Assembly (NCBI GenBank): GCA_964350695.1
Contig: CAYGKM010000018.1
Span: 1 to 26,895, forward strand
Origin: TMED27 sp964350695
GTDB lineage: Bacteria > Pseudomonadota > Alphaproteobacteria > Micavibrionales > Micavibrionaceae
Direction of reading: 5' to 3'
DNA: 26,895 bases
The notes beneath the pieces are model-generated. The model made no database searches and was not told the DNA's origin. It saw only the letters and a program-made list of their open reading frames with translations. Below, piece after piece: positions 7,451 to 15,674 of this stretch (position 1 is the first letter of the stretch; every line of letters starts with the position of its first letter). The position numbers and the translations under genes were made by a program.

Positions 7451-7780
7451 ATGAACCGATTAATACTTATATTCGCGTTATTCGCATTTTTAGCAGGCGG
7501 CCTGTCCGAAGCTGCTCACGCGGCTATGCCGAATGTAGCATGTACACACCAAGCAGCCGATGTAGATAATGCGGGGCAAGATTGCGTTAATGACCAGACG
7601 CAGGATCAAGCAGATCTTGAACAGTGTCAGGATTGCTGCTGCATCCATGCGCATGTTCTAGCTGCAGCATTCCCAGATACATCCATCACGGATTTACTCA
7701 AAAAACGTATGGCCTTAATGCCTCATGGTTCTTTACGGTCTAACGACCATTCCCCCTTATATCGCCCTCCGATAGCATAA
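7451..7780 (+). CDS. Small secreted Cys/His protein, CzcI-like
   Basis: The 109-residue protein has a signal peptide (MNRLILIFALFAFLAGG, cleavage near AHA-A at 24-25). The mature part has cysteines at 31, 45, 59 and 62-64, the last group in CQDCCCIHAH, and ends LYRPPIA. Small secreted proteins with clustered Cys/His and an RPP-type end are found just before czcCBA genes in other proteobacteria (CzcI and relatives), where a regulatory or metal-sensing role is suspected. The open frame extends upstream to 7370 inside mobA, but only the ATG at 7451 gives a secretion signal. It is separated from czcC by two hairpins. Exact family assignment is uncertain. Confidence 0.6.
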   Translation: MNRLILIFALFAFLAGGLSEAAHAAMPNVACTHQAADVDNAGQDCVNDQTQDQADLEQCQDCCCIHAHVLAAAFPDTSITDLLKKRMALMPHGSLRSNDHSPLYRPPIA

Positions 7781-7785
7781 GTTTA

Positions 7786-7843
7786 CAGGCGTAGTGCGCC
7801 TGCATTTTCTGATGCGCTCTTAATTGAGCGCACGGCTTTTATT
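7786..7843 (+). terminator. Two hairpins between the czcI-like gene and czcC, possible attenuator
   Basis: Hairpin 1 is CAGGCG-tagtg-CGCCTG (7786-7802). Hairpin 2 is TGCGCTC-ttaatt-GAGCGCA (7813-7832), a perfect 7-bp stem followed by cggcttttatt. Hairpin 2 resembles a weak intrinsic terminator. Since pump genes follow 25 bp later with no other obvious promoter, partial read-through or metal-dependent attenuation is possible; processing between cistrons is an alternative. Confidence 0.5.
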
Positions 7844-7867
7844 ATCTAAAAATCAAAGGAATACAAA

Positions 7868-9127
7868 ATGTTCAAAGGAAGATTTCTTCTTCCTGTGCTC
7901 ATGACGATGGTGTTTATAACGCCACAAGCACAGGCAGAAAATACACTCACACTCGATCAGGCCTATGCGCTGGTCTTAGGCCAAAACCCGCAAGTACAAA
8001 GCTACCGAGCGCGTATCATGGCGGCAGAGGGAAACCGTCTCCAAGAGTCCTTAATGCCTAACCCGCAGGCTGTATTTGAGGCAGAAAACTTTGGCGGAGA
8101 TAATCCGCGCAATGGACTGGACGCTGCGGAATACACACTGGGAATTGAGCAACAACTCGAAATTTCCGGTAAACGCTCAAAGCGTGAGCACGTTGCAGAC
8201 ATTGAAAAGCAGCACATAAGCCAAGAAGCTCTCGCCGCTACTCAAGCAACGCTAGCGCAGACGAAAGCAGCTTATATGCGCGTCGCTATTGCGCAGGAAA
8301 GATTAAGTCTTGCAAAGAAACGTGTGAAACTGGCTGATAAAACTCACACAACTGTTAAGGCTCGCATTAATGCTGCGAAGTCTGCCGATATTCAACACAC
8401 CAAGGCCGATATAGAAGTGTCAGCCGCCGAGGTAGAACAGCGTAAAGCAGAAAAAGAGCTTTCAGTGGCTAAAATCTCATTGGCGAATTTGATGGGTTTG
8501 ACGGCACTCGATCAAGATATTGTGGCTGATCTAACCGTTTTACCTGATGTGCCTGATCGTGAAGCGATTATGCAGGCGATAGAGCAAACGCCGATGAGCG
8601 TGATGAGTCAGCTATCGGTTATGCGCGAAGATGCAGCGCTTAGCTTGGCGCAGGCAAACGGCGTGGCTGATCCAACATTTGGTTTGGGGGTACGGCGTTT
8701 TGCTGAGGATGATGGCACAGCTTTTATGGCCAGCATATCCATTCCCATTAATGTTTTCGACCGCAATCAAGGACGGATTGCAGAAGCCAAAGCCAATTTA
8801 CTGGCCGCGCAATCGGATCAAACGGCGAAGCGTCTACATCTTGAAAAGAAAGCCATGGAAATGTGGCAAACACTGGTGAGTTTGCGTGAAGAAGTGCTGG
8901 CCTATCAGGATGGCCTGTTACCCTCCGCGCAAAAAGCCTACACGCAGGCTGAGGAGGGGTTTAACAGAGGTGCATTCTCATTTCTCGATCTTCTAGATGC
9001 CCAGCGCACTCTTTTTGACATGCAAGAAAGCCATCTTGAAGCTCTTGCGTCTTTTCATGAAACCAAATCTCAGATTGATATGCTCGGCGGCGTATACACG
9101 CAAGTTGCGGCCTCCACTCTTGACTAA
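7868..9127 (+). CDS. czcC: CzcC-type outer-membrane efflux protein
   Basis: The 419-residue protein is an outer-membrane channel of the TolC/OEP superfamily and the outer part of a tripartite heavy-metal pump. A signal peptide ends near QAQA-E (residue 23). The sequence has the two OEP repeats: the first begins LTLDQAYALVLGQNPQVQ, and both are rich in long heptad-type helices with Ala/Lys/Glu. There is no lipobox Cys, unlike the CusC-type protein at 20326. AAAGGA at 7855-7860 supports the ATG. It is followed 26 bp later by czcB and then czcA, the standard czcCBA order. The metal (Zn/Co/Cd) is inferred from the CzcA motif, not from this gene. Confidence 0.88.
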   Translation: MFKGRFLLPVLMTMVFITPQAQAENTLTLDQAYALVLGQNPQVQSYRARIMAAEGNRLQESLMPNPQAVFEAENFGGDNPRNGLDAAEYTLGIEQQLEISGKRSKREHVADIEKQHISQEALAATQATLAQTKAAYMRVAIAQERLSLAKKRVKLADKTHTTVKARINAAKSADIQHTKADIEVSAAEVEQRKAEKELSVAKISLANLMGLTALDQDIVADLTVLPDVPDREAIMQAIEQTPMSVMSQLSVMREDAALSLAQANGVADPTFGLGVRRFAEDDGTAFMASISIPINVFDRNQGRIAEAKANLLAAQSDQTAKRLHLEKKAMEMWQTLVSLREEVLAYQDGLLPSAQKAYTQAEEGFNRGAFSFLDLLDAQRTLFDMQESHLEALASFHETKSQIDMLGGVYTQVAASTLD

Positions 9128-9153
9128 AATTTAACTGAAAAGGAATAGCAGAT

Positions 9154-10275
9154 ATGAAACATGCATTTTTAATAACGACCCTCACTCTAGCCCTTATGAC
9201 ATGGCCTTTATACAGCGGCTCTGTGTGGGCTGCGGAGGACGGACACGATCATCAAAGTGAACCCAAAAAAGAAATGGGTCACGATGAAGAGGAAGGCCAT
9301 GGGCATGAAGATGGTCACGCCCATGAGGATCATGGTGAAGAGGTTGACGATCACGATGAACACGGCCACGAAACGCATCAGGAAAAGGATGAACATGATG
9401 ACCACGGACATGGTGGGGACTCTCATGGTGAGGAGCATGGCGGACACGATGAACATGAAGAAGGCAAAACCGAGATCACGCCGGATGCCGCAAAAAAGGC
9501 GGGTGTTGCTATTGAAAAAACAGCCCCCGTTATGATTGGCAAGGTGATTGCTTTAACAGGCCGGATTACCATTAACCAAAATGCGAAAGCCGAGGTTCGT
9601 GCGCGGTTTCCGGGCATTGTGCGTAGCGTGAAGGTCAACTTAGGAGAACAGGTCAAAAAAGGGCAGGTTCTTGCCGTTGTTGAAAGCAACGAAAGCCTAA
9701 AAAACTATAATATTACAGCCCCCATTGATGGCACCATTTTAGCGCGCAATACAAATCTTGGTGATGTTGCGGGTGGTGAGCCGCTCTTTACGATTGCTGA
9801 TCTTTCAAATGTCTGGGCAAAGTTTCATATCTTCCCCAAAGATGCCGATATGATTACCGCGCAGCAGGACGTTCGTGTTCATACCCTTGATGAAAGTAAA
9901 GATGGGGATGCAACAATTTCTATGCTTTTCCCAACGGCTGATGCCTTAAGTCAAACACTCGTAGCCATTGCCCCTCTTGAAAATGCAGAAGGCATGTGGA
10001 GACCCGGAATGACTGTTGAAGGCGATGTGACGGTTTCGCAGAAACAAGTGCCTCTGGCCGTCCGTGAGTCTGCCTTGCAAACCATGGAAGACCAAACTGT
10101 GGTGTTCGTAAAGAGCGGTGATAATTACGAGATGAAACCCGTTAAAACGGGCATATCTGACGGGACTTATATTGAAATCACAAGCGGTCTGAGCGCAGGG
10201 CAATCTTATGTCAGCGAAGGTAGCTTCATTATAAAAGCCGATATTTTGAAATCCGGTGCAGCCCACGAACATTAA
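9154..10275 (+). CDS. czcB: CzcB-type periplasmic adaptor with His-rich N-terminus
   Basis: This is the membrane-fusion adaptor that links the RND pump to the outer-membrane channel. The 373-residue protein has a signal peptide (to about residue 27), then a low-complexity acidic/His region (about 31-105) with 19 histidines, largely GH/DEH/HGH units. The usual adaptor follows: a lipoyl/barrel-sandwich segment (ARFPGIVRSVKVNLGEQVKKG... NITAPIDGTILARN), a beta-barrel and a membrane-proximal domain. A second His-containing tip ends the protein (AAHEH). The His region probably binds Zn or a similar ion in the periplasm. Aaaagga at 9137-9143 supports the start; czcA starts 21 bp downstream. Confidence 0.9.
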   Translation: MKHAFLITTLTLALMTWPLYSGSVWAAEDGHDHQSEPKKEMGHDEEEGHGHEDGHAHEDHGEEVDDHDEHGHETHQEKDEHDDHGHGGDSHGEEHGGHDEHEEGKTEITPDAAKKAGVAIEKTAPVMIGKVIALTGRITINQNAKAEVRARFPGIVRSVKVNLGEQVKKGQVLAVVESNESLKNYNITAPIDGTILARNTNLGDVAGGEPLFTIADLSNVWAKFHIFPKDADMITAQQDVRVHTLDESKDGDATISMLFPTADALSQTLVAIAPLENAEGMWRPGMTVEGDVTVSQKQVPLAVRESALQTMEDQTVVFVKSGDNYEMKPVKTGISDGTYIEITSGLSAGQSYVSEGSFIIKADILKSGAAHEH

Positions 10276-10296
10276 GACAATGAAAGAGATAACACT

Positions 10297-13200
10297 ATGT
10301 TAGAAAAAATTGTTGAAGCCTCCATACGACATCGCTGGCTCGTTCTTGTTGCAGTGCTCGGCGTTTGTATTTTAGGCGTTTATAACTTCAAACGGCTCTC
10401 TATTGATGCTGTGCCGGACATTACCAATGTTCAAATTCAAATTAATACGGAAGCGGCTGGCTATACGCCTTTAGAGGTTGAGCAGCGCATTACTTTTCCC
10501 GTTGAAACATCCCTTGCCGGTATTCCAAAGCTGGATTATACGCGCTCTATTTCCCGCTACGGCCTCTCGCAGGTCACGGTGGTGTTTGAAGAAGGCACAG
10601 ATATTTATTTTGCGCGGCAGCTATTGGCCGAACGCCTATCTGAAATCAAAAGCGAAATCCCTCAAGGCATAGAACCAATGATGGGGCCGATCGCCACGGG
10701 TCTTGGCGAGATTTACATGTATACGGTTGAAGCCGAAGAGGGCGCTCTTAAGGACGACGGCAGCGCCTACACGCCCATGGATTTACTGACTATTCAGGAA
10801 TGGGTGATTATGCCCCAACTCCGCAATCTCAAAGGTGTAATTGAGATCAACACAATTGGTGGCTATGAGCAGCAATACCATGTGATGCCCTATCCAGAAC
10901 AACTGCTGTCTTATGATCTGACGATTGCTGATTTGATTGAAGCTTTAGAGCATAACAATAATAACGTTGGAGCAGGCTATATCGAAAGATACGGAGAGCA
11001 ATATCTCGTCCGTGTCCCCGGTCAGGTTAAAGACATTGCCGATATTCAAAACATCATTATTGCCAAGCGCGATGAAGTAACAATCCGCGTTGGTGATGTT
11101 GCCGATGTTGCTCTTGGTTCGCCTCTACGCACAGGGGCCGCAACACAAAACGGCAAAGAAGTCGTTCTCGGCACAGCTATGATGCTGATGGGTGAAAACT
11201 CCCAAGAGGTTGCAGAGCGCGTTGCGGCAAAGCTGGAAATCGTCAATGACTCTTTGCCTGACGGCGTTCATGCAACTGCTGTATATGACCGGACTTCGCT
11301 TGTTGAGCGTACGATCAAGACCGTAGAAAAGAACCTTGTTGAAGGCGCGATACTGGTCATTGTGATCCTGTTTCTACTTTTAGGAAACTTACGCGCAGCT
11401 TTGATTACAGCATTGGTTATTCCCATTGCCATGCTGATGACGATTACAGGCATGGTTGAAAATAAAGTATCAGGTAATTTGATGAGTCTTGGCGCGCTCG
11501 ACTTTGGCCTCATAGTCGATGGCGCAGTCATTATCATTGAAAACTGTTTAAGGCGCTTTGGTATGGAGCAGCACAAGCTTGGGCGGCTACTCAATAAGGA
11601 AGAACGCTTTTCCTTAGCGGCTAAAGCCACCACAGAAGTAATCCAGCCGAGTATTTTCGGGATTTTGATTATTACGATTGTTTACATCCCAATCTTCTCG
11701 CTGACAGGCGTTGAGGGTAAGATGTTCCATCCTATGGCCTTTACGGTTGTTGTAGCCTTGCTGAGCGCTCTTGTTTTATCACTTACCTTTGTTCCTGCCG
11801 CTGTTGCCACCTTCATTACAGGCAAGGTTCATGAGGAAGAAAATATCGTTATACGCGGCGCTAAGAAAGTCTATGAACCACTTCTCAAGTGGAGCCTTGG
11901 CAATCCTGCGCTCGTAATCATAACTGCGCTTGCTTTGGTGGGTATTAGTCTTTTTGGAGCATCCCGCATGGGCGCAGAATTTATTCCAAGCCTTGATGAA
12001 GGCGATATTGCGCTTCACGCTATGCGCATCCCCGGAACGAGCATGACCCAATCTACCGAAATGCAGCATGAGGTGGAAAAGACCGTCATGACGTTTGATG
12101 AGGTCAAAACAGTGTTCAGCAAGATTGGAACGCCGGAAGTCGCTACAGACCCTATGCCGCCTAATGTGGCGGACACATTCGTTATTCTAAAGCCGCGCTC
12201 TGAATGGCCTGATCCATCTTTGCCAAAAGCAGAGCTGGTTGAGCGCATGGAACAGGCTTTAGAAAAACTTCCGGGTAATAACTATGAATTTACTCAACCC
12301 ATCCAGATGCGTTTTAACGAGCTTATTTCAGGTGTGCGGAGTGATCTGGCGGTTAAACTTTATGGTGATGATCTCGATCAGCTTCTTAAAACCGCGCAAG
12401 AAATTGAGGCGGCAGTTAAGAAAGTTGAAGGCGCAGCCGATGTGAAGGTTGAACAAACCTCCGGCCTCCCGACATTAAGCATTATCCCTGACCGAAAACG
12501 CCTTGATCTATACGGCTTGAACATTGCCGATGTACAAGACGTGGTGCAAATCGCCATGGGAGGCCGTGAGGCCGGACAGGTGTTTGAAGGGGATAGACGC
12601 TTTGATCTGGTTGTGCGTTTGCCGGAGAAGCTGCGCACTAATATCAAGAGCCTTGAGATGCTGCCTATCCCGCTGCCAAACGCTGAGCATGAAGGGGTAG
12701 ACGAAACGCCTGATTATGTGCCTTTAAAGGAAGTGGCTGATCTCAATATTGCTTACGGTCACGCCCAAATCAGCCGAGAGAACGGCAAGCGTCGCATCTT
12801 TGTAACCTCCAATGTTCGTGGACGCGATCTAGCCAGCTTTGTTACTGACGTCCAAAGCGTTGTGCGAGAAAAGGTCGATATTCCTGCTGGGTATTGGGTG
12901 GATTATGGCGGTACGTTTGAACAGCTTATATCTGCAAAGCAGCGCTTGATGGTTGTTGTGCCGATCTCTCTGCTCTTGATTTTTGGCCTACTCTTTATGG
13001 CTTTTAATTCCGCAAGAGCCGCGTTGCTTGTCTTCTCTGGTGTGCCGTTGGCTTTAACGGGCGGGATAGCTGCTTTGATGATCCGTGATATTCCTCTCTC
13101 TATTTCCGCGGGTGTCGGCTTTATCGCTTTGTCCGGTGTAGCGGTGCTTAACGGTGTTGTTATGCTGTCGTTTATCCGCGATCTGGAAACTAAGGGAAAA

Positions 13201-13464
13201 CCGCAGGAAGAAGCTATTATAGAGGGCGCTTTAACACGCCTCCGACCTGTCCTTATGACCGCGCTTGTCGCCAGCCTTGGCTTTGTACCTATGGCCTTTA
13301 ATGTTGGCGCAGGATCAGAAGTTCAAAGACCGCTAGCCACCGTGGTAATCGGAGGAATTATATCTTCAACTATTCTGACATTGTTGGTGTTACCAGCTCT
13401 CTATAAGTGGTTTCCAAGCCGGATCAGCATTCGTCGAAAAACCAAACCTCAACCAACCTCATAG
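10297..13464 (+). CDS. czcA: CzcA-type heavy-metal RND pump (HME1, Zn/Co/Cd)
   Basis: The 1055-residue inner-membrane proton antiporter has the full RND layout: TM1 near residues 13-30, a first periplasmic loop, TM2-6, a second loop and TM7-12. The TM4 motif is DFGLIVDGAVIIIEN (from D402, with D408), the HME1 signature of CzcA-like exporters of divalent Zn, Co and Cd; Cu/Ag pumps have a different motif at this place. Length is normal for the family and no truncation is seen. It closes the czcCBA set, and a small secreted-protein gene follows 13 bp later with a good RBS. Substrate is inferred from the motif. Confidence 0.93.
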   Translation: MLEKIVEASIRHRWLVLVAVLGVCILGVYNFKRLSIDAVPDITNVQIQINTEAAGYTPLEVEQRITFPVETSLAGIPKLDYTRSISRYGLSQVTVVFEEGTDIYFARQLLAERLSEIKSEIPQGIEPMMGPIATGLGEIYMYTVEAEEGALKDDGSAYTPMDLLTIQEWVIMPQLRNLKGVIEINTIGGYEQQYHVMPYPEQLLSYDLTIADLIEALEHNNNNVGAGYIERYGEQYLVRVPGQVKDIADIQNIIIAKRDEVTIRVGDVADVALGSPLRTGAATQNGKEVVLGTAMMLMGENSQEVAERVAAKLEIVNDSLPDGVHATAVYDRTSLVERTIKTVEKNLVEGAILVIVILFLLLGNLRAALITALVIPIAMLMTITGMVENKVSGNLMSLGALDFGLIVDGAVIIIENCLRRFGMEQHKLGRLLNKEERFSLAAKATTEVIQPSIFGILIITIVYIPIFSLTGVEGKMFHPMAFTVVVALLSALVLSLTFVPAAVATFITGKVHEEENIVIRGAKKVYEPLLKWSLGNPALVIITALALVGISLFGASRMGAEFIPSLDEGDIALHAMRIPGTSMTQSTEMQHEVEKTVMTFDEVKTVFSKIGTPEVATDPMPPNVADTFVILKPRSEWPDPSLPKAELVERMEQALEKLPGNNYEFTQPIQMRFNELISGVRSDLAVKLYGDDLDQLLKTAQEIEAAVKKVEGAADVKVEQTSGLPTLSIIPDRKRLDLYGLNIADVQDVVQIAMGGREAGQVFEGDRRFDLVVRLPEKLRTNIKSLEMLPIPLPNAEHEGVDETPDYVPLKEVADLNIAYGHAQISRENGKRRIFVTSNVRGRDLASFVTDVQSVVREKVDIPAGYWVDYGGTFEQLISAKQRLMVVVPISLLLIFGLLFMAFNSARAALLVFSGVPLALTGGIAALMIRDIPLSISAGVGFIALSGVAVLNGVVMLSFIRDLETKGKPQEEAIIEGALTRLRPVLMTALVASLGFVPMAFNVGAGSEVQRPLATVVIGGIISSTILTLLVLPALYKWFPSRISIRRKTKPQPTS

Positions 13465-13477
13465 AAGGAGAAAAACT

Positions 13478-13708
13478 ATGAAAATATTAACCCTCTTAAC
13501 TGCTGCGATTATTACGCTTGGATTTGGTGCGGCACAAGCGGACGTGAAGGACTACACACCTGAGCAAATTAAAGAAATGCCGCGCTTCAGTAGCATTGAG
13601 CAACAGCGTTGTCCCAAGGCACGTTTTACATCGGTAAAGAAACGCCTCGAATGCAAAAAAGAAGTGCGCGTCGAGATTTTTGAAAGACGTCAGGCTAAAG
13701 GTAAATAA
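13478..13708 (+). CDS. Small secreted protein of unknown function at the end of the czc operon
   Basis: The 76-residue protein has a signal peptide (MKILTLLTAAIITLGFGAAQA, cleavage near 21-22) and a short mature part, strongly basic at its end, with two cysteines in RCPKARF and LECKKE. AGAAGGAG directly upstream (13464-13471) is a strong RBS, and the 13-bp gap to czcA suggests co-transcription. I do not recognise the family. The two Cys could form a disulfide or bind a metal ion in the periplasm. Confidence 0.7.
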   Translation: MKILTLLTAAIITLGFGAAQADVKDYTPEQIKEMPRFSSIEQQRCPKARFTSVKKRLECKKEVRVEIFERRQAKGK

Positions 13709-13796
13709 CGTTTGCTCCAAATTACCAATATGGCGCACATTTGGGGTGGGAAGCTTGGTAAATTACTTGCGATAACTCTTCATTGTAGAGGGTAAT
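13709..13796. other. Convergent intergenic region with inverted repeats
   Basis: The region lies between a plus-strand and a minus-strand gene that converge. TTACCAA (13722-13728) pairs with TTGGTAA (13755-13761), and aattacc (13720-13726) could alternatively pair with ggtaatt (13791-13797). Loops are long and there is no T-run, so a bidirectional terminator is only a possibility. Confidence 0.3.
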
Positions 13797-15119
13797 TTAA
13801 GGCCAAATCTTGTGGTGACTATCAATCACATAGTCATGCTTGTGCTGATAGCCGCCTTCTACGACTTTCGCATCTGCTAAGTGCGGGTCATTGGGATCAA
13901 GGTCTTTATGCGTGTGGGTCAGAGCCGTTTGATCGTCGGCAGGCCATAGAAATAGAGCAAGGATAAAGCCTGCCATGACAATACCGGTCAGAATATAAAA
14001 TGTCATAGAAATACCTATGGACGCGCCGAGAAATCCGACAAGCGGGTATGTAATCAGCCAGCAGGCATGAGAGAGAGAAAACTGCGCGGCAAAATAGGCA
14101 GGGCGATCTTTTTCAGCAGAAGAACGGCGAAGCAAGCGGCCTGTTGGTGTATTGATGAGCGAGGCAGCACTGCCCAGAAAAAACCAGACTGGCAAAAGCC
14201 AAAGGAAGGATGAAACGCTAGAACCAGCCAGCAAACCAACGGCCAGAATAATTGCGCCGCAGAGCATTACAGGGCGATCCGGAAAATGTTCAAGTAATTT
14301 TGGAAGTGTAAAAGCAGCAAGCATAGAGCCGCCGCCATAGGCGGCAAAAGCCAGCGCAACATCTTGCGCGCCCAATCCGAAACCACCGCGCACGATCACA
14401 ACGGTATTGACGATCACCATCGCCCCGGCAGCAGATACGGCCAGAGAAAGTGCAAGCAAACCTCTCAGGCGCGGCGTGGCGAGATAAGCGCGTGTACCGA
14501 AACTGACTTTTTCCCAAACCGATATAACCCTGACATCTTTGGCGCTCTCCTTTTTAGGAAAGGTAGCGGTGACAACCAGCGCAGCCGAAAGCAGGAAAGC
14601 AACGGAATTAGAAGCAAACAGCGCATCAAAGCTCATGAACAATAAAGCGACAGCCGCCAGCATCGGACTAACCAGAGACTCTAAATCATAGGCCAGCCGC
14701 GAAAGAGATAATGCCTTGGTGTAAGTTTTTTCATCCGAAATAATGTCGGGAATAGTTGCCTGAAACATCGGTGTAAACCCAGCCGAGCAGGATTGCATTA
14801 AAAAGATAATCAAATAAATTTGCCAAATTTCACTGACGAACGGTAGACACAGCACAAATCCGGCGCGGACAATATCCAGCGTGACCAAAAGCCGTTTGCG
14901 CGGCAATGCTGCCGCCAGCCCGCCAACGACTGGGGCAATAGTGACATAGGCCACCATTTTAAGGGCAAGGGCTGTACCGAGAACGGTTCCCGCCTTATCA
15001 CCAGCCAAATCATAAGCAAGCAATGCCAGAGCCACCGTTGTCAAACCTGTCCCCAGAAGCGCAATTACTTGCGCTGAAAACAAATGCCTGTAGGTCGGAT
15101 TTTTGAGTGGCTCTAGCAT
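13797..15119 (-). CDS. MFS exporter with His-rich C-terminal tail, NreB-like
   Basis: The 440-residue protein has about 12 predicted membrane helices and a major-facilitator layout. It starts LKNPTYRHLFSAQVIALLGTG and has a basic loop (ALPRKRLL) between TM2 and TM3, as in EntS/MFS_3-like exporters. The last 40 residues are cytoplasmic and hold seven His (THTHK, QHKHD, DSHHK). Similar His-rich tails occur in the nickel exporter NreB, and the setting between czc and cus modules favours metal export, but the substrate is not proven. It is transcribed toward the czc operon and away from the cus module, sharing the 134-bp upstream region with the divergent gene at 15254. The start is the ATG at 15119; the RBS is weak. 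Confidence 0.75.
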   Translation of the reverse strand: MLEPLKNPTYRHLFSAQVIALLGTGLTTVALALLAYDLAGDKAGTVLGTALALKMVAYVTIAPVVGGLAAALPRKRLLVTLDIVRAGFVLCLPFVSEIWQIYLIIFLMQSCSAGFTPMFQATIPDIISDEKTYTKALSLSRLAYDLESLVSPMLAAVALLFMSFDALFASNSVAFLLSAALVVTATFPKKESAKDVRVISVWEKVSFGTRAYLATPRLRGLLALSLAVSAAGAMVIVNTVVIVRGGFGLGAQDVALAFAAYGGGSMLAAFTLPKLLEHFPDRPVMLCGAIILAVGLLAGSSVSSFLWLLPVWFFLGSAASLINTPTGRLLRRSSAEKDRPAYFAAQFSLSHACWLITYPLVGFLGASIGISMTFYILTGIVMAGFILALFLWPADDQTALTHTHKDLDPNDPHLADAKVVEGGYQHKHDYVIDSHHKIWP

Positions 15120-15219
15120 TTCATTTCTAATTCCTAGTGTGCATAGCCCTACGCCAGTTTAAGCTTGGTCATGCTCGCAATTTTTACAAAAAATTGAAAC
15201 TTTAGCGCTTTGTTATACG

Positions 15220-15265
15220 AATAGTGTAATATGAAAGATATAAATAGTGTAATATGAAAGATATG
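15220..15265 (+). repeat. Tandem 23-bp duplication in the divergent control region
   Basis: A 23-bp unit beginning aatagtgtaatatgaaagat is present twice head to tail (15220-15242 and 15243-15265), differing only in the last base. The second copy contains the start codon of the small secreted protein (15254); the ATG in the first copy meets a stop after four codons. The first copy also overlaps an imperfect dyad TTATAC-gaata-GTGTAA. It could be an operator duplicated for a regulator, or a recent slippage event. Confidence 0.6.
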
Positions 15266-15628
15266 AGACAGACTCTGCTTGGATTTATGACGCTTTTGAT
15301 GCTCACACCAGTTTTGATGTGCGGTATGGCGTTTTGCCCGACTATGGCGAATGCAGCAGAACAGCAACCTTGCCATCAGACAGATGGCAATGATGGTCTT
15401 ATGTTGGTTATAGATTGCATGGGCGTTGATCTCTTTCAGGCAGACGTTAGCAATGATATTCAACCTGACCTGTCTGTAGACAGCGTTGATTATGCATCGG
15501 CTGATCTCGTAGCTGATTACAATTTCCTCCCCAGTAATATAAATGGTATTCGCGGCCCACCTAATAAGGCTGAGCGACCGAACACTAATCTTTCCCTTAT
15601 CCTCACAACACAGCGTTTCCGCATCTAA
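15254..15628 (+). CDS. Small secreted protein leading the cus module
   Basis: The 124-residue protein has an N-terminal signal sequence (about residues 5-34, containing FMTLLMLTPVLMCGMAFCPT, ending ANA-A). The mature part has PCHQ and DCMG cysteines, an acidic middle and a basic end (TTQRFRI). I cannot name the family, but it occupies the place in the cus module that the CzcI-like gene has in the czc module. Its start lies in the second copy of the 23-bp tandem repeat, and no strong RBS is visible. A long hairpin separates it from cusB. A role in copper sensing or leader-type regulation is a guess. Confidence 0.5.
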   Translation: MKDMRQTLLGFMTLLMLTPVLMCGMAFCPTMANAAEQQPCHQTDGNDGLMLVIDCMGVDLFQADVSNDIQPDLSVDSVDYASADLVADYNFLPSNINGIRGPPNKAERPNTNLSLILTTQRFRI

Positions 15629-15631
15629 ATC

Positions 15632-15668
15632 ACTCCTTTTTTCGTTTTTTTAACGTAAGAAAAGGAGT
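15632..15668 (+). promoter_or_regulatory. Hairpin that sequesters the cusB ribosome-binding site
   Basis: ACTCCTTTT (15632-15640) is perfectly complementary to AAAAGGAGT (15660-15668), which contains the cusB Shine-Dalgarno AAGGAG. A shorter inner pair CGTT/AACG (15643-15646, 15652-15655) could extend the stem. The start codon follows 7 bases after the stem. In the folded RNA ribosome access would be reduced, so expression might be set by RNA structure or by translation of the upstream small gene, which ends only 4 bp before. Confidence 0.5.
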
Positions 15669-15674
15669 CTTATT

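Noticed and set aside
9257..9535. Met/Lys/Arg-rich open frame within czcB
   Set aside because: It is a shifted-frame reading of the His/Asp/Glu repeats of CzcB; composition explains it.
15149..15463. 104-residue minus-strand open frame in the divergent control region
   Set aside because: It overlaps the small secreted-protein gene antisense and the tandem repeat, with no RBS or domain; the plus-strand frame has a signal peptide.
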